Origin: an uncultured Erysipelotrichaceae bacterium | GTDB lineage: Bacteria; Bacillota_I; Bacilli_A; RF39; UBA660 | Direction of reading: 5' to 3' | Length of the DNA stretch: 32,745 nt | NCBI GenBank assembly: GCA_902780395.1 | Contig: CACZFH010000018.1 | Coordinates: 1-32,745, forward strand | Part shown: positions 23,159 to 30,738 of the stretch, in pieces | Layout of the letters: each line of letters starts with the position of its first letter | Position numbering within the stretch: position 1 is the stretch's first letter | Notes under the pieces: generated by a model | The model's input: only the letters and a program-made list of their open reading frames with translations | Told to the model about the DNA's origin: nothing | Database searches by the model: none | Position numbers and translations under genes: made by a program

Positions 23159-25579
23159 CTAAAATTCACCAATATAATCCAATAATTTCAAGAATAACTT
23201 AATATTTTCAATAGACAAACCTTTCTTCTTAAGCTTTCTAAGCTCAATTCTTTTCTTATTCAAAGGTAAATCTCCAAATATAATATCTCCTATTTCTTCT
23301 TTTAAATAAGTATTAATCTTTAAATCCATTAAAATACTATCCAAATCATCATTAATTAAACGAACTGCATCTATTTCAATATCTTTTCCTTTACAATTAA
23401 TAGTTAATTGTCCAATAGTTGGAACATTCCTTATTTCAACTACAAAGTCATTTCCATCTACATAATTTTCACTATCTAGTTTATCAGCATTAAAGTAAAC
23501 TGTAACATTTTCAGCTTCTTTAGTATTCCTAAAAACCATTTTATAATTACGTCTCTCAGGAGCAATACCACTCTTACCATCAATAGAACGTATAATAACA
23601 GTATAATTATTACGTAAATAGTTATAGTCAATAGATGTTTTTAAATAATATCCTTCCTTATATAAAGAAGTAATTCCATCATCTTCATATAAAGTATATG
23701 TATTACTTGCTCCTGGAAATATTTGAATTTCTAAATCTGTTGGAAGACCAATATTATTATAATCACTTCTATTAGAGAAAGGAATAATTGAACCAGAATG
23801 AGCAAATACTGGATAATCATCTTCTTTAAAGAAAGATACATACTTTTTATTTCCTGGGAATTTCTTTCCAGTAACAAAGTCATACCACGTACCATCTGGA
23901 ACAAAGAAACGATGAATTGTACGATTCATAATAGGATCTTTAGGTTCCAAAATAGGACAAACTAATAATTGAGAACCTAAATAGTATTGATTTCTATATA
24001 AATCATCATCATAAACCCACATATAATTATAATAAAATGGTTGAATCAAAGGAGTTCCAGATTTTGTATAATTATAAGCTTCCGTATATAAATAAGGAAT
24101 TAAACGATGACGAAGTCTTAAATAATCAGCTGCAATGTTTTCTGTCTTAGCATCCCACAACCATGGTTCCTTCTTGTAATATCTTCCTCGAGCACCATGA
24201 AATCTAAAGATAGGTCCAAAAGTACTCAATTGAACATATCTTAAATACAATTCTCCATCTTCCATACCACCATGATTACCACCAACATCATGACTCCACC
24301 AACTAACTCCAATATTAGCGGCATTTAGATATAAAAATGGTAATTCTTTTAAATGCTGCCAACTAATTTCACTAGAGCCACCATACAATACAGGATAAAG
24401 ATGTGGAGCATAAACACTTCCTCGAGCTAGTAATAAACCTCTCTTATTACTATTTCTACCAGAATCTAAATACATATAATGATTCAATGCCCATAGCTTT
24501 GTAACATCCATTCCACCTTTAGAATCATTCCAAAAGAAATCAACACCTAAAGCTTCCAAAGGATGCAAAAACATTTTAAATAACACATCCATAAGTTTTG
24601 GATTCAAGGGATCAAACTGAATAATAGCCGGAGCTTTTATTTTTAAATACTCACTAGCTTGCTTATAATATTGTTCATGAGGATAAATTCCATCAGTCGG
24701 ATTTACACAAAGTCCTACCCGAATACCTCTCTTATGAAATTCTCCAATCGTTGCTTCTGGATTCGGAAATAACTCCGGATTGAAAGTAAATCCCGTTTTA
24801 AGGCCCTGATAATCACCAATATCTCTTAGATGCCAATCATGGTCAAACACCATAACAGAAATAGGAATTTTTTTACGTTCAAAATGACGAATTAATTCCA
24901 TAACACTTTTTTCATCATATAGAACATTTCGACTCCACCAGTTTCCTAATGCATAACGCGGAATTAATGCTGGTGCTCCAGTCATTTTAAAATAATCAAA
25001 TAGAGCTTGTTTAAAATCTCTATCATACATAAAAACATAAATATCCAAATGATTCTCTAATGGATTACCTAAAGTACCATCTTCCATAATAACTTTACTA
25101 TAAGAATCATCTATTGAAACAAAACCATCTAAAGAATATAATCCTTTTTGTAACACATCAGAAATAGGGAAATCCACTCCAACCATATTACCCTTCATAT
25201 TTCTAGCTTCAGGATGACCAACATACCAATCTTTACAACGATCTCTTTCTCTAGATAATAAAGATATTTTTAAATTTTTCATTGGGTCAACCTTAGTACC
25301 AATAAAAGGTTGTTCCTTAATATAATTCAAAGAAAAATATTTAGTAGTAACTTCTACAATATTGGCATCTTGACGAACTGAAAAATCCGGTAGCCCAACA
25401 TTTCTCTTTTTTATCAACTGAGTAGGTCTATCGTTAAATTGTCCATTAGGAGAAAATTCAAGTCGCACTACCCTCTCCGTAATAACAGAAATTCGATAGT
25501 TTGAACCTTGAACAACTGCTTTTCGATCACACGTTGCCTTAGCATAATCTACTTCAAATTGTTTTCCAAGTGGATACAT
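23159..25579 (-). CDS. Glycoside hydrolase family 31 (alpha-glucosidase-like)
   Basis: The 806-residue protein has the GH31 layout: an N-terminal beta-sandwich, a TIM barrel (about residues 215-560) and C-terminal beta domains. Barrel marks include YALGNWWSRN, MVFDHDWH, FWNDSKGG with the expected nucleophile Asp352, SWWSHDVGG and FGPIFRFHGARG. At the position where related enzymes carry the acid/base Asp (G-D-N or G-D-T before the W-E-S/H-L motif), this protein reads YGGSSEISWQHL, with Ser402 instead. No signal peptide is present, so it should act in the cytoplasm on imported sugars. The start at 25579 is set by AGAAGGTG; a GTG nine bases upstream lies inside that site. The last 60 residues form a helical, Lys-rich extension. 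Confidence 0.88.
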   Translation of the reverse strand: MYPLGKQFEVDYAKATCDRKAVVQGSNYRISVITERVVRLEFSPNGQFNDRPTQLIKKRNVGLPDFSVRQDANIVEVTTKYFSLNYIKEQPFIGTKVDPMKNLKISLLSRERDRCKDWYVGHPEARNMKGNMVGVDFPISDVLQKGLYSLDGFVSIDDSYSKVIMEDGTLGNPLENHLDIYVFMYDRDFKQALFDYFKMTGAPALIPRYALGNWWSRNVLYDEKSVMELIRHFERKKIPISVMVFDHDWHLRDIGDYQGLKTGFTFNPELFPNPEATIGEFHKRGIRVGLCVNPTDGIYPHEQYYKQASEYLKIKAPAIIQFDPLNPKLMDVLFKMFLHPLEALGVDFFWNDSKGGMDVTKLWALNHYMYLDSGRNSNKRGLLLARGSVYAPHLYPVLYGGSSEISWQHLKELPFLYLNAANIGVSWWSHDVGGNHGGMEDGELYLRYVQLSTFGPIFRFHGARGRYYKKEPWLWDAKTENIAADYLRLRHRLIPYLYTEAYNYTKSGTPLIQPFYYNYMWVYDDDLYRNQYYLGSQLLVCPILEPKDPIMNRTIHRFFVPDGTWYDFVTGKKFPGNKKYVSFFKEDDYPVFAHSGSIIPFSNRSDYNNIGLPTDLEIQIFPGASNTYTLYEDDGITSLYKEGYYLKTSIDYNYLRNNYTVIIRSIDGKSGIAPERRNYKMVFRNTKEAENVTVYFNADKLDSENYVDGNDFVVEIRNVPTIGQLTINCKGKDIEIDAVRLINDDLDSILMDLKINTYLKEEIGDIIFGDLPLNKKRIELRKLKKKGLSIENIKLFLKLLDYIGEF

Positions 25580-25671
25580 ACCAAACACCTTCTTATTATT
25601 CTATTAACATAATAGCACATCTCTTACAATTTTGAAAGAAAAAAAGATATATCAAAAAAAAGTGTACACTA

Positions 25672-26799
25672 CTACTGATCTAAAAATAAAGCCCAGTATT
25701 CCTCAAAAGACATATTATTTTCCTTCATATAAGTAGCTATATCTACCCCAACATATCGATAATGCCATGGCTCACTTCTAAATCCAGTAATAAATTCATA
25801 GGATTTTGTAAATCGATGTATAAAGCCATATTCATGAGCATGATCTTGCATCCATTGATATTCCTTACTATTTCCAAATACATTTACAGTTCTACTACCT
25901 ATATCAAAAGCAAGTCCCGTTTGATGCTCAGAATAACCTGGTTTAGCAACATACTTATTAACATATTCTTGACCATAAGATTTCAAATATACATCAGATA
26001 ACTCCACCTGATCAGCATAACTACGATAAGCCGAATTAATAACAATCTGATATCCTTCTTTACTAGCCGCTTCACTCATTTTCTTAAAAGCATTAAAAGC
26101 AATATGACTACATTGCAAATCATCGGAAGAAGCATATTCTGAATCAATTGTTATTAAATCATCCGGAACAAAATCCTCACTCAAATGATGATGTTTATTA
26201 ACCAACATATCAATAGAAAACTTATCTACCAATTTAGAATCAGAATAATCAGGTAAATCCATATCAAGATTAACAAATAAAACAGTAACGTTCTCATCTT
26301 CTCCTGTATCATCTGAATACTTAACATACCGATCATATAAATCTAATTTTGCATAATCAACACTAAAGAACTCCTCTAAGTAACGAACCTTCTCCCTTTT
26401 ACTAAAGCGAGTAACTGCCTCATCATCACCATGAGCAAAAATAATATTCATATCAGATACACTATACCCAACTTTAACTAATTGATTAATATTCTTAATA
26501 AAGTGTTTATGAGGAACATAATCAATCTTACGATAAGTATCTAAATTATCTACTACAAAATCATCACTTTCAAAAGCAGCATTTAAAGTAGCGTTCTCAC
26601 CAACTGACATAATATAATTTTTTTGAAAAGAAAATAAAATATTTTTAGCTGCCATATTACTATACCCAAGTCTTTTTAAATCATTAACTTGTTTATAATA
26701 AAAAAGAAAAACACCTAAAAAAATACAAAAAACAACACCTAATATTTTTAAAAATAATCCAAATTTTGGTTTTACCTTTATTTTCTTTATTTTTTTCAA
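25672..26799 (-). CDS. D-alanyl-D-alanine carboxypeptidase, VanY/LAS family, membrane-anchored
   Basis: The 375-residue protein has an N-terminal transmembrane anchor after a very basic start. A region with two related segments follows, and the VanY zinc peptidase domain occupies about residues 185-375. Its motifs are SAYRSYADQ, PGYSEHQTGLAFDI (metal ligands His292 and Asp299) and EPWHYRYVG (His346). These enzymes trim the terminal D-Ala from peptidoglycan stem peptides outside the membrane. No ATG starts the frame. I prefer TTG at 26799, which has GTAGGTGG 5 bases upstream; GTG at 26808 is the alternative. The neighbouring FemX, MurJ and L,D-transpeptidase genes fit a cell wall role. Confidence 0.9.
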   Translation of the reverse strand: MKKIKKIKVKPKFGLFLKILGVVFCIFLGVFLFYYKQVNDLKRLGYSNMAAKNILFSFQKNYIMSVGENATLNAAFESDDFVVDNLDTYRKIDYVPHKHFIKNINQLVKVGYSVSDMNIIFAHGDDEAVTRFSKREKVRYLEEFFSVDYAKLDLYDRYVKYSDDTGEDENVTVLFVNLDMDLPDYSDSKLVDKFSIDMLVNKHHHLSEDFVPDDLITIDSEYASSDDLQCSHIAFNAFKKMSEAASKEGYQIVINSAYRSYADQVELSDVYLKSYGQEYVNKYVAKPGYSEHQTGLAFDIGSRTVNVFGNSKEYQWMQDHAHEYGFIHRFTKSYEFITGFRSEPWHYRYVGVDIATYMKENNMSFEEYWALFLDQ

Positions 26800-26832
26800 G
26801 CATACCACCTACTTTAATAATAACATAAATAA

Positions 26833-26861
26833 TTGCAAAAAACCATAAGATATGGTACAAT
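26833..26861 (+). promoter_or_regulatory. Promoter of the radical SAM gene
   Basis: TTGCAA (26833-26838), a 17-base spacer and TACAAT (26856-26861) form a good sigma-A promoter 33 bases before the start codon. Confidence 0.8.
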
Positions 26862-26894
26862 GAGAACGATTTTAGAACAGGAAGGAATAAGTAT

Positions 26895-27827
26895 ATGAAA
26901 GAATTCAAGTATTCCAATACAAACAAAAGATATCATACCCTAGATTATTATTATAAACAAAAATATGGAACTAAAATCATGAAAATAAGTTTAAACGGTA
27001 ATTTTTCTTGTCCAAATTTAGACGGAACTGTTGGCTATGGTGGTTGTATTTATTGCTCCAAAACTGGAAGTGGAGAATTTGCAGGGAAAAAAGAAGATTC
27101 AATACAAGAACAATTTATAAAAGTAAAAGAGAAAATGAATAAGAAATGGAAAGATGGTAAATATATAGCTTATTTTCAAGCAAGAACAAATACTTATGCC
27201 CCAACAAACAGATTGAAAGAATTATATGAAGAAGCCCTAAAACAAGAAAATGTAGTAGGCATTAACATTGCTACAAGACCAGATTCTATAACAGAAGACT
27301 GCCTAGATTATCTAGAAGAATTAAATGAAAGAACAGATGTAACTATTGAATTAGGTCTTCAAACTATTAAGGAAGAAACTTCAAAACTAATTAATAGATG
27401 TCATACTCTTGAATGTTTTGAAAACATGGTAAAAAAACTAAGAAAAAGAAAGATACCAGTAGTCGTTCATATTATTAATGGACTTCCCTATGAAACAAAA
27501 GAAGATATGTTAAATACCATCAAATATCTAAATAATTTAGATATTCAAGGAGTAAAAATACACATGTTAAGTATTATCAAAGATACTAAATTGCAAAAAA
27601 TCTATGAAAAAGAACCATTCCATATATTAACAAAAGAAGAATATATCGACATTGTAATTAATCAGTTAGAATATCTTCGACCAGAAATTGTTATTCATAG
27701 AATTACAGGAGATCCTGATAAAGAAGAATTAATTGAGCCAAAATGGCTTATCAAAAAATTTTGTGTCCTAAATGATATTGATAAAGAAATGGTCAAAAGA
27801 AACACCTATCAAGGAGCTAAATTATGA
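26895..27827 (+). CDS. Radical SAM protein, YtqA/YhcC-type (TIGR01212)
   Basis: The 310-residue protein belongs to the TIGR01212 group of radical SAM proteins. The iron-sulfur cluster Cys residues are Cys39, Cys51 and Cys54, spaced C-x11-C-x2-C, the widened form typical of this group. The start (YSNTNKRYHTLDYYYKQKYG) and IGLQT-like segment TIELGLQTIKEET are also family marks, as is the C-terminal VIHRITGDPDKEELIEPKW. The reaction catalysed is not established; tRNA or small-molecule modification has been suggested for relatives. GGAAGG precedes the ATG. Its last codon overlaps the start of the DUF1294 gene by four bases. Confidence 0.9.
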   Translation: MKEFKYSNTNKRYHTLDYYYKQKYGTKIMKISLNGNFSCPNLDGTVGYGGCIYCSKTGSGEFAGKKEDSIQEQFIKVKEKMNKKWKDGKYIAYFQARTNTYAPTNRLKELYEEALKQENVVGINIATRPDSITEDCLDYLEELNERTDVTIELGLQTIKEETSKLINRCHTLECFENMVKKLRKRKIPVVVHIINGLPYETKEDMLNTIKYLNNLDIQGVKIHMLSIIKDTKLQKIYEKEPFHILTKEEYIDIVINQLEYLRPEIVIHRITGDPDKEELIEPKWLIKKFCVLNDIDKEMVKRNTYQGAKL

Positions 27828-28078
27828 TATTACAAATCTACTTAATAGGTATAAATTGTCTTTCTCTATTATTAATGGGCTTGGATAAACTAAAAGCTCT
27901 TAGAAACAACTATCGAATCAGCGAAAAAACCCTAATCTTCATAGCCCTAATAGGAGGAGCAATTGGAATCATCCTAGGAATGCTTATATTTCACCATAAA
28001 ACCAAAAAAATCCTCTTCAAAGTAGGAATACCCATCATTATAATGATTCAAATTATCTTATGTATTACCACTTCGTAA
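27824..28078 (+). CDS. DUF1294 family membrane protein
   Basis: The 84-residue product has the DUF1294 pattern: a first helix ending in MGLDKLKALRNNYRISE, a second helix with IALIGGAIGIILGMLIFHHK, and TKKILFKVGIP leading into a third helix. The conserved DK, RI-x-E, GG-x-x-G and HKT-x-K residues are all present, so the call is secure although the function of the family is unknown. It is coupled to the radical SAM gene by an ATGA overlap. Its stop codon lies inside the terminator hairpin. Confidence 0.88.
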   Translation: MILQIYLIGINCLSLLLMGLDKLKALRNNYRISEKTLIFIALIGGAIGIILGMLIFHHKTKKILFKVGIPIIIMIQIILCITTS

Positions 28079-28090
28079 TACTTTTTTTTT
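28062..28090 (+). terminator. Intrinsic terminator after the DUF1294 gene
   Basis: GTATTAC (28062-28068) and GTAATAC (28075-28081) form a seven-pair stem with a six-base loop and are followed by nine T. The stop codon of the gene lies in the right arm. Confidence 0.85.
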
Positions 28091-28107
28091 AGTTAAAGAA
28101 AAAAATC

Positions 28108-28136
28108 TTGAGAAACATATAAAGATAGTTTATAAT
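28108..28136 (+). promoter_or_regulatory. Promoter of the anchored two-repeat surface protein
   Basis: TTGAGA (28108-28113), a 17-base spacer and TATAAT (28131-28136) form a strong sigma-A promoter 26 bases before the start codon. Confidence 0.85.
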
Positions 28137-28162
28137 AAATATTAGGATAAGGAGTTTCGCTT

Positions 28163-28897
28163 ATGGTGAATTTCAATAATAAACAAAAACGAATTATTTC
28201 CATCATTTTAGCTAGTTGGAGTATTTTCTTAATAATAAGTGGTATCATTATGAATCATCAAGTGAAACCAATTATAAATACTACCTATACATTAAAAATA
28301 GAAACCAAAAAAATTGCAGAGCAACAAGCTAAAACAAACGAAATAAAATTAAAAGATATTGAAATAGAAATAAATAATCCAATCAGCGTAGATATAAGAG
28401 ATTATTTAGAAAATAGTGATAAAATAAGTGATACAGCCCTTAAAGCCTTAAAATTAGATACTTCCTTAGTAAATATTAATCAAGCAGGTACCTATCAATA
28501 TAAAATATCTTATAAAAAGAAAACTTATGTAGGAAGCATAAAAGTAAAAGAAAAAGAGCTACCTAATGTTAGCTTCACATTAAAAAGAATAGAAATTACA
28601 ACCTTTAAAGAAGGTGAATCTTTATCAGCAAATCCAAGAAGTTATATTGAAGAATATATTACCGATGAAGTTTATAACAACATAACACTAGATATTTCAC
28701 AAGTTAAACCTACTATTCAAGGAGATTATCCATATTATATTATTTATAAAGGTGTTACCTACCAGGGAAAAGTAATTGTTAGAAACCCAGGGCCAACAGT
28801 ATATACACCAAATAACAATAATCCAGAAGAAGAAACACCAGACAATAGTAGCCTAGAGACACCTCAAACACCGGAAGAAAAAATTCCAACAACATAA
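28163..28897 (+). CDS. Membrane-anchored surface protein with two Ig-like repeats
   Basis: The 244-residue protein has an N-terminal signal anchor (about residues 10-30) and should face outward. Two related modules follow. The first runs through VDIRDYLENSDKISDTAL to GTYQYKISYKKKTYVGSIKVK, and the second through NPRSYIEEYITDEVYNN to GDYPYYIIYKGVTYQGKVIV. The Y-x-x-x-Y-K-G/K-x-T-Y-x-G-x-I/V-x-V pattern is a bacterial Ig-like strand pair. The last 40 residues are a Pro/Thr/Glu-rich spacer (NNNNPEEETPDNSSLETPQ) with no sorting motif. The family is not otherwise recognised. AAGGAG precedes the ATG, and the gene has its own promoter and terminator. Confidence 0.65.
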   Translation: MVNFNNKQKRIISIILASWSIFLIISGIIMNHQVKPIINTTYTLKIETKKIAEQQAKTNEIKLKDIEIEINNPISVDIRDYLENSDKISDTALKALKLDTSLVNINQAGTYQYKISYKKKTYVGSIKVKEKELPNVSFTLKRIEITTFKEGESLSANPRSYIEEYITDEVYNNITLDISQVKPTIQGDYPYYIIYKGVTYQGKVIVRNPGPTVYTPNNNNPEEETPDNSSLETPQTPEEKIPTT

Positions 28898-28922
28898 AAA
28901 ACCACCAATGTGGTTTTTTTTT
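28896..28922. terminator. Bidirectional terminator between the surface protein and fhs
   Basis: AAAAAACCAC (28896-28905) pairs with GTGGTTTTTT (28910-28919) over a four-base loop. The A-run and T-run allow it to serve both converging genes. Confidence 0.85.
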
Positions 28923-30531
28923 AACTTAAATTTACTATTTCTCCATCAATAACATCAATTATTTCAAAATTAGGTTTCCTTGATAACCCAGGCATTACCA
29001 TAATATCACCCAATAATACAGTAATAAAATTAGCTCCACCATAAAGACGAATATCCTTAACAGTAACATCAAAATTCTTTGGAACGCCTAACTTTTTAGC
29101 ATCATCAGAAAACGAATACTGTGTCTTAGCAACACAAACTGGAAGATTAGCCTTACCATTTTTTTCAAAAACATGTATTTTTTCTAGAATCTCATCACTA
29201 ATATGAACAGTTTTAGCACCATAGATTTCTTGACAAATAATATTTATTTTATCAACAATAGAATCATTTAAAGAATATAAGAAATGAAAATCTCCCTTTT
29301 CACAAGCTAAAACCTTATTAGCTAAATCTCTTGCTCCTTCACCACCATCAACATAAGCGGTACTAATAGCACATAAATAACCCTTTTCTCTACAATGTTC
29401 CTTAAAGATTTCTATCTCTTCATCTGTATCAGTATTATAACGATTTAAACAAACTACAACAGAAACACCATATTTTCTCAAGTTTTCATAATGCTTATCT
29501 AAATTTTCAAAGCCCTTCTTAAACGCCTCAAGATCTTCTTCAAAAATTTTATCTTTTGGAACACCACCATGATATTTTAAAGCTTTAACAGTAGCTACTA
29601 AAACAACAGCATCAGGAGTAAGATTTCCCACTCTACATTTTATATCTAAGAACTTTTCAGCACCTAAATCAGCTCCAAAGCCAGCTTCCGTAACAACATA
29701 ATCTGCCAATGACAAAGCCGTTTTAGTTGCTACAATACTATTACAACCATGAGCAATATTAGCAAATGGTCCTCCATGAATAATAGCTGGAGTATTCTCC
29801 AAAGTTTGTACAAGATTTGGATAAAAAGCATCCTTTAATAAAGCAACTAGAGACCCTTCTAATTTCAAATCTCTAACAGTTACAAATTCTTTTTTACTAT
29901 TAATTCCTACAATAATATTACCCAGACGATTTCTTAAATCATCTAATGAAGTTGCTAAACAAAATAAAGCCATGATTTCACTAGCAGAGCTAATTGAAAA
30001 GGCATCATGTCTTGTACCTAAATCAACATCTCTTAAAGCCCTATCATTTACATCTAAACAACGATGAAAAGTCACTTCTTGAATATCAAGTTCATTTCCA
30101 AAATAAATATGATTATCAATAGCTGCACATATCAAATTATTAGCTGATGTAATAGCATGAAAATCACCAGTAAAATGAAGATTAATATCTTCCATCGGAA
30201 CTACTTGAGAATACCCTCCACCAGTAGCTCCACCTTTCATACCAAATACAGGTCCCATAGAAGGTTCTCTTAAAGCAACAATTGTTTTCTTATTCATCCT
30301 AGTTAAAGCATCTGCAAGTCCAATACTTACAGTCGTTTTTCCCTCTCCAAAAGGAGTAGGACTAATAGCCGTTACTAAGATTAATTTTCCCTTAATATCA
30401 TCTTTAATCATCTTAATCTTAGCTTTATACTTACCATATAATTCTAAGTCATCTTCATTAAGCTCCAACTTCTTAGCAATATCTCTTATATCTAATTTTT
30501 TACTATTTCTTGAAATTTCTATATCGGTCAT
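28921..30531 (-). CDS. fhs: Formate-tetrahydrofolate ligase
   Basis: The 536-residue enzyme makes 10-formyltetrahydrofolate from formate, ATP and tetrahydrofolate and so feeds one-carbon units to purine and formyl-Met-tRNA synthesis. The ATP-binding motif TPFGEGKTTVSIGLADAL is at residues 59-76. REPSMGPVFGMKGGATGGGYSQV, HFTGDFHAITSANNL and the C-terminal GDIMVMPGLSR are family marks. It is slightly shorter than the usual 555 or so residues, with no key segment visibly missing. AGAGGTGAT precedes the ATG. It is a single gene here, with no other folate gene next to it. Confidence 0.97.
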   Translation of the reverse strand: MTDIEISRNSKKLDIRDIAKKLELNEDDLELYGKYKAKIKMIKDDIKGKLILVTAISPTPFGEGKTTVSIGLADALTRMNKKTIVALREPSMGPVFGMKGGATGGGYSQVVPMEDINLHFTGDFHAITSANNLICAAIDNHIYFGNELDIQEVTFHRCLDVNDRALRDVDLGTRHDAFSISSASEIMALFCLATSLDDLRNRLGNIIVGINSKKEFVTVRDLKLEGSLVALLKDAFYPNLVQTLENTPAIIHGGPFANIAHGCNSIVATKTALSLADYVVTEAGFGADLGAEKFLDIKCRVGNLTPDAVVLVATVKALKYHGGVPKDKIFEEDLEAFKKGFENLDKHYENLRKYGVSVVVCLNRYNTDTDEEIEIFKEHCREKGYLCAISTAYVDGGEGARDLANKVLACEKGDFHFLYSLNDSIVDKINIICQEIYGAKTVHISDEILEKIHVFEKNGKANLPVCVAKTQYSFSDDAKKLGVPKNFDVTVKDIRLYGGANFITVLLGDIMVMPGLSRKPNFEIIDVIDGEIVNLS

Positions 30532-30548
30532 AATATCACCTCTTCCAT

Positions 30549-30577
30549 ATTATATCATCTTTCATAATAAATATGAA
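30549..30577 (-). promoter_or_regulatory. Probable promoter of fhs
   Basis: On the minus strand TATAAT (30554-30549) preceded by TGA stands 18 bases before the ATG. A weak TTCATA (30577-30572) lies 17 bases upstream. The leader would be very short but keeps the ribosome binding site. Confidence 0.5.
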
Positions 30578-30680
30578 AACTATTTTTTTTATCCAATTAA
30601 TTCTATTAAAAAAAATATAATCACTAAGCGAAAAAGAAAGAATAACATTCAAAAAACTAAGAAAAATAAAAAAGTACAAT

Positions 30681-30709
30681 TTGCTATCTAATAAAAGACA
30701 TGATAAGAT
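30681..30709 (+). promoter_or_regulatory. Promoter of the thioester adhesin-sortase operon
   Basis: TTGCTA (30681-30686), a 17-base spacer and TAAGAT (30704-30709) preceded by TGA form a sigma-A promoter. The start point should be near 30716, about ten bases before the strong ribosome binding site at 30726-30733. Confidence 0.75.
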
Positions 30710-30738
30710 GAGCCTCATTAAGAAAAAGGAGGGATATT

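Noticed and set aside
25661-25670. Perfect palindrome AGTGTACACT next to the VanY stop codon
   Set aside because: Too short to form a useful hairpin, and no second copy is seen near a promoter, so neither a terminator nor an operator can be supported.
26693-26926. Hydrophobic minus-strand frame of 77 codons overlapping the start of the VanY gene
   Set aside because: It overlaps both VanY and the radical SAM gene, has no ribosome binding site at its start, and its composition reflects the poly-A/T sequence.
30536-30718. Minus-strand frame of 60 codons upstream of fhs
   Set aside because: Phe/Leu/Ser/Ile-rich as expected from A+T-rich noncoding sequence, with no ribosome binding site, and it crosses the promoters of fhs and the adhesin.
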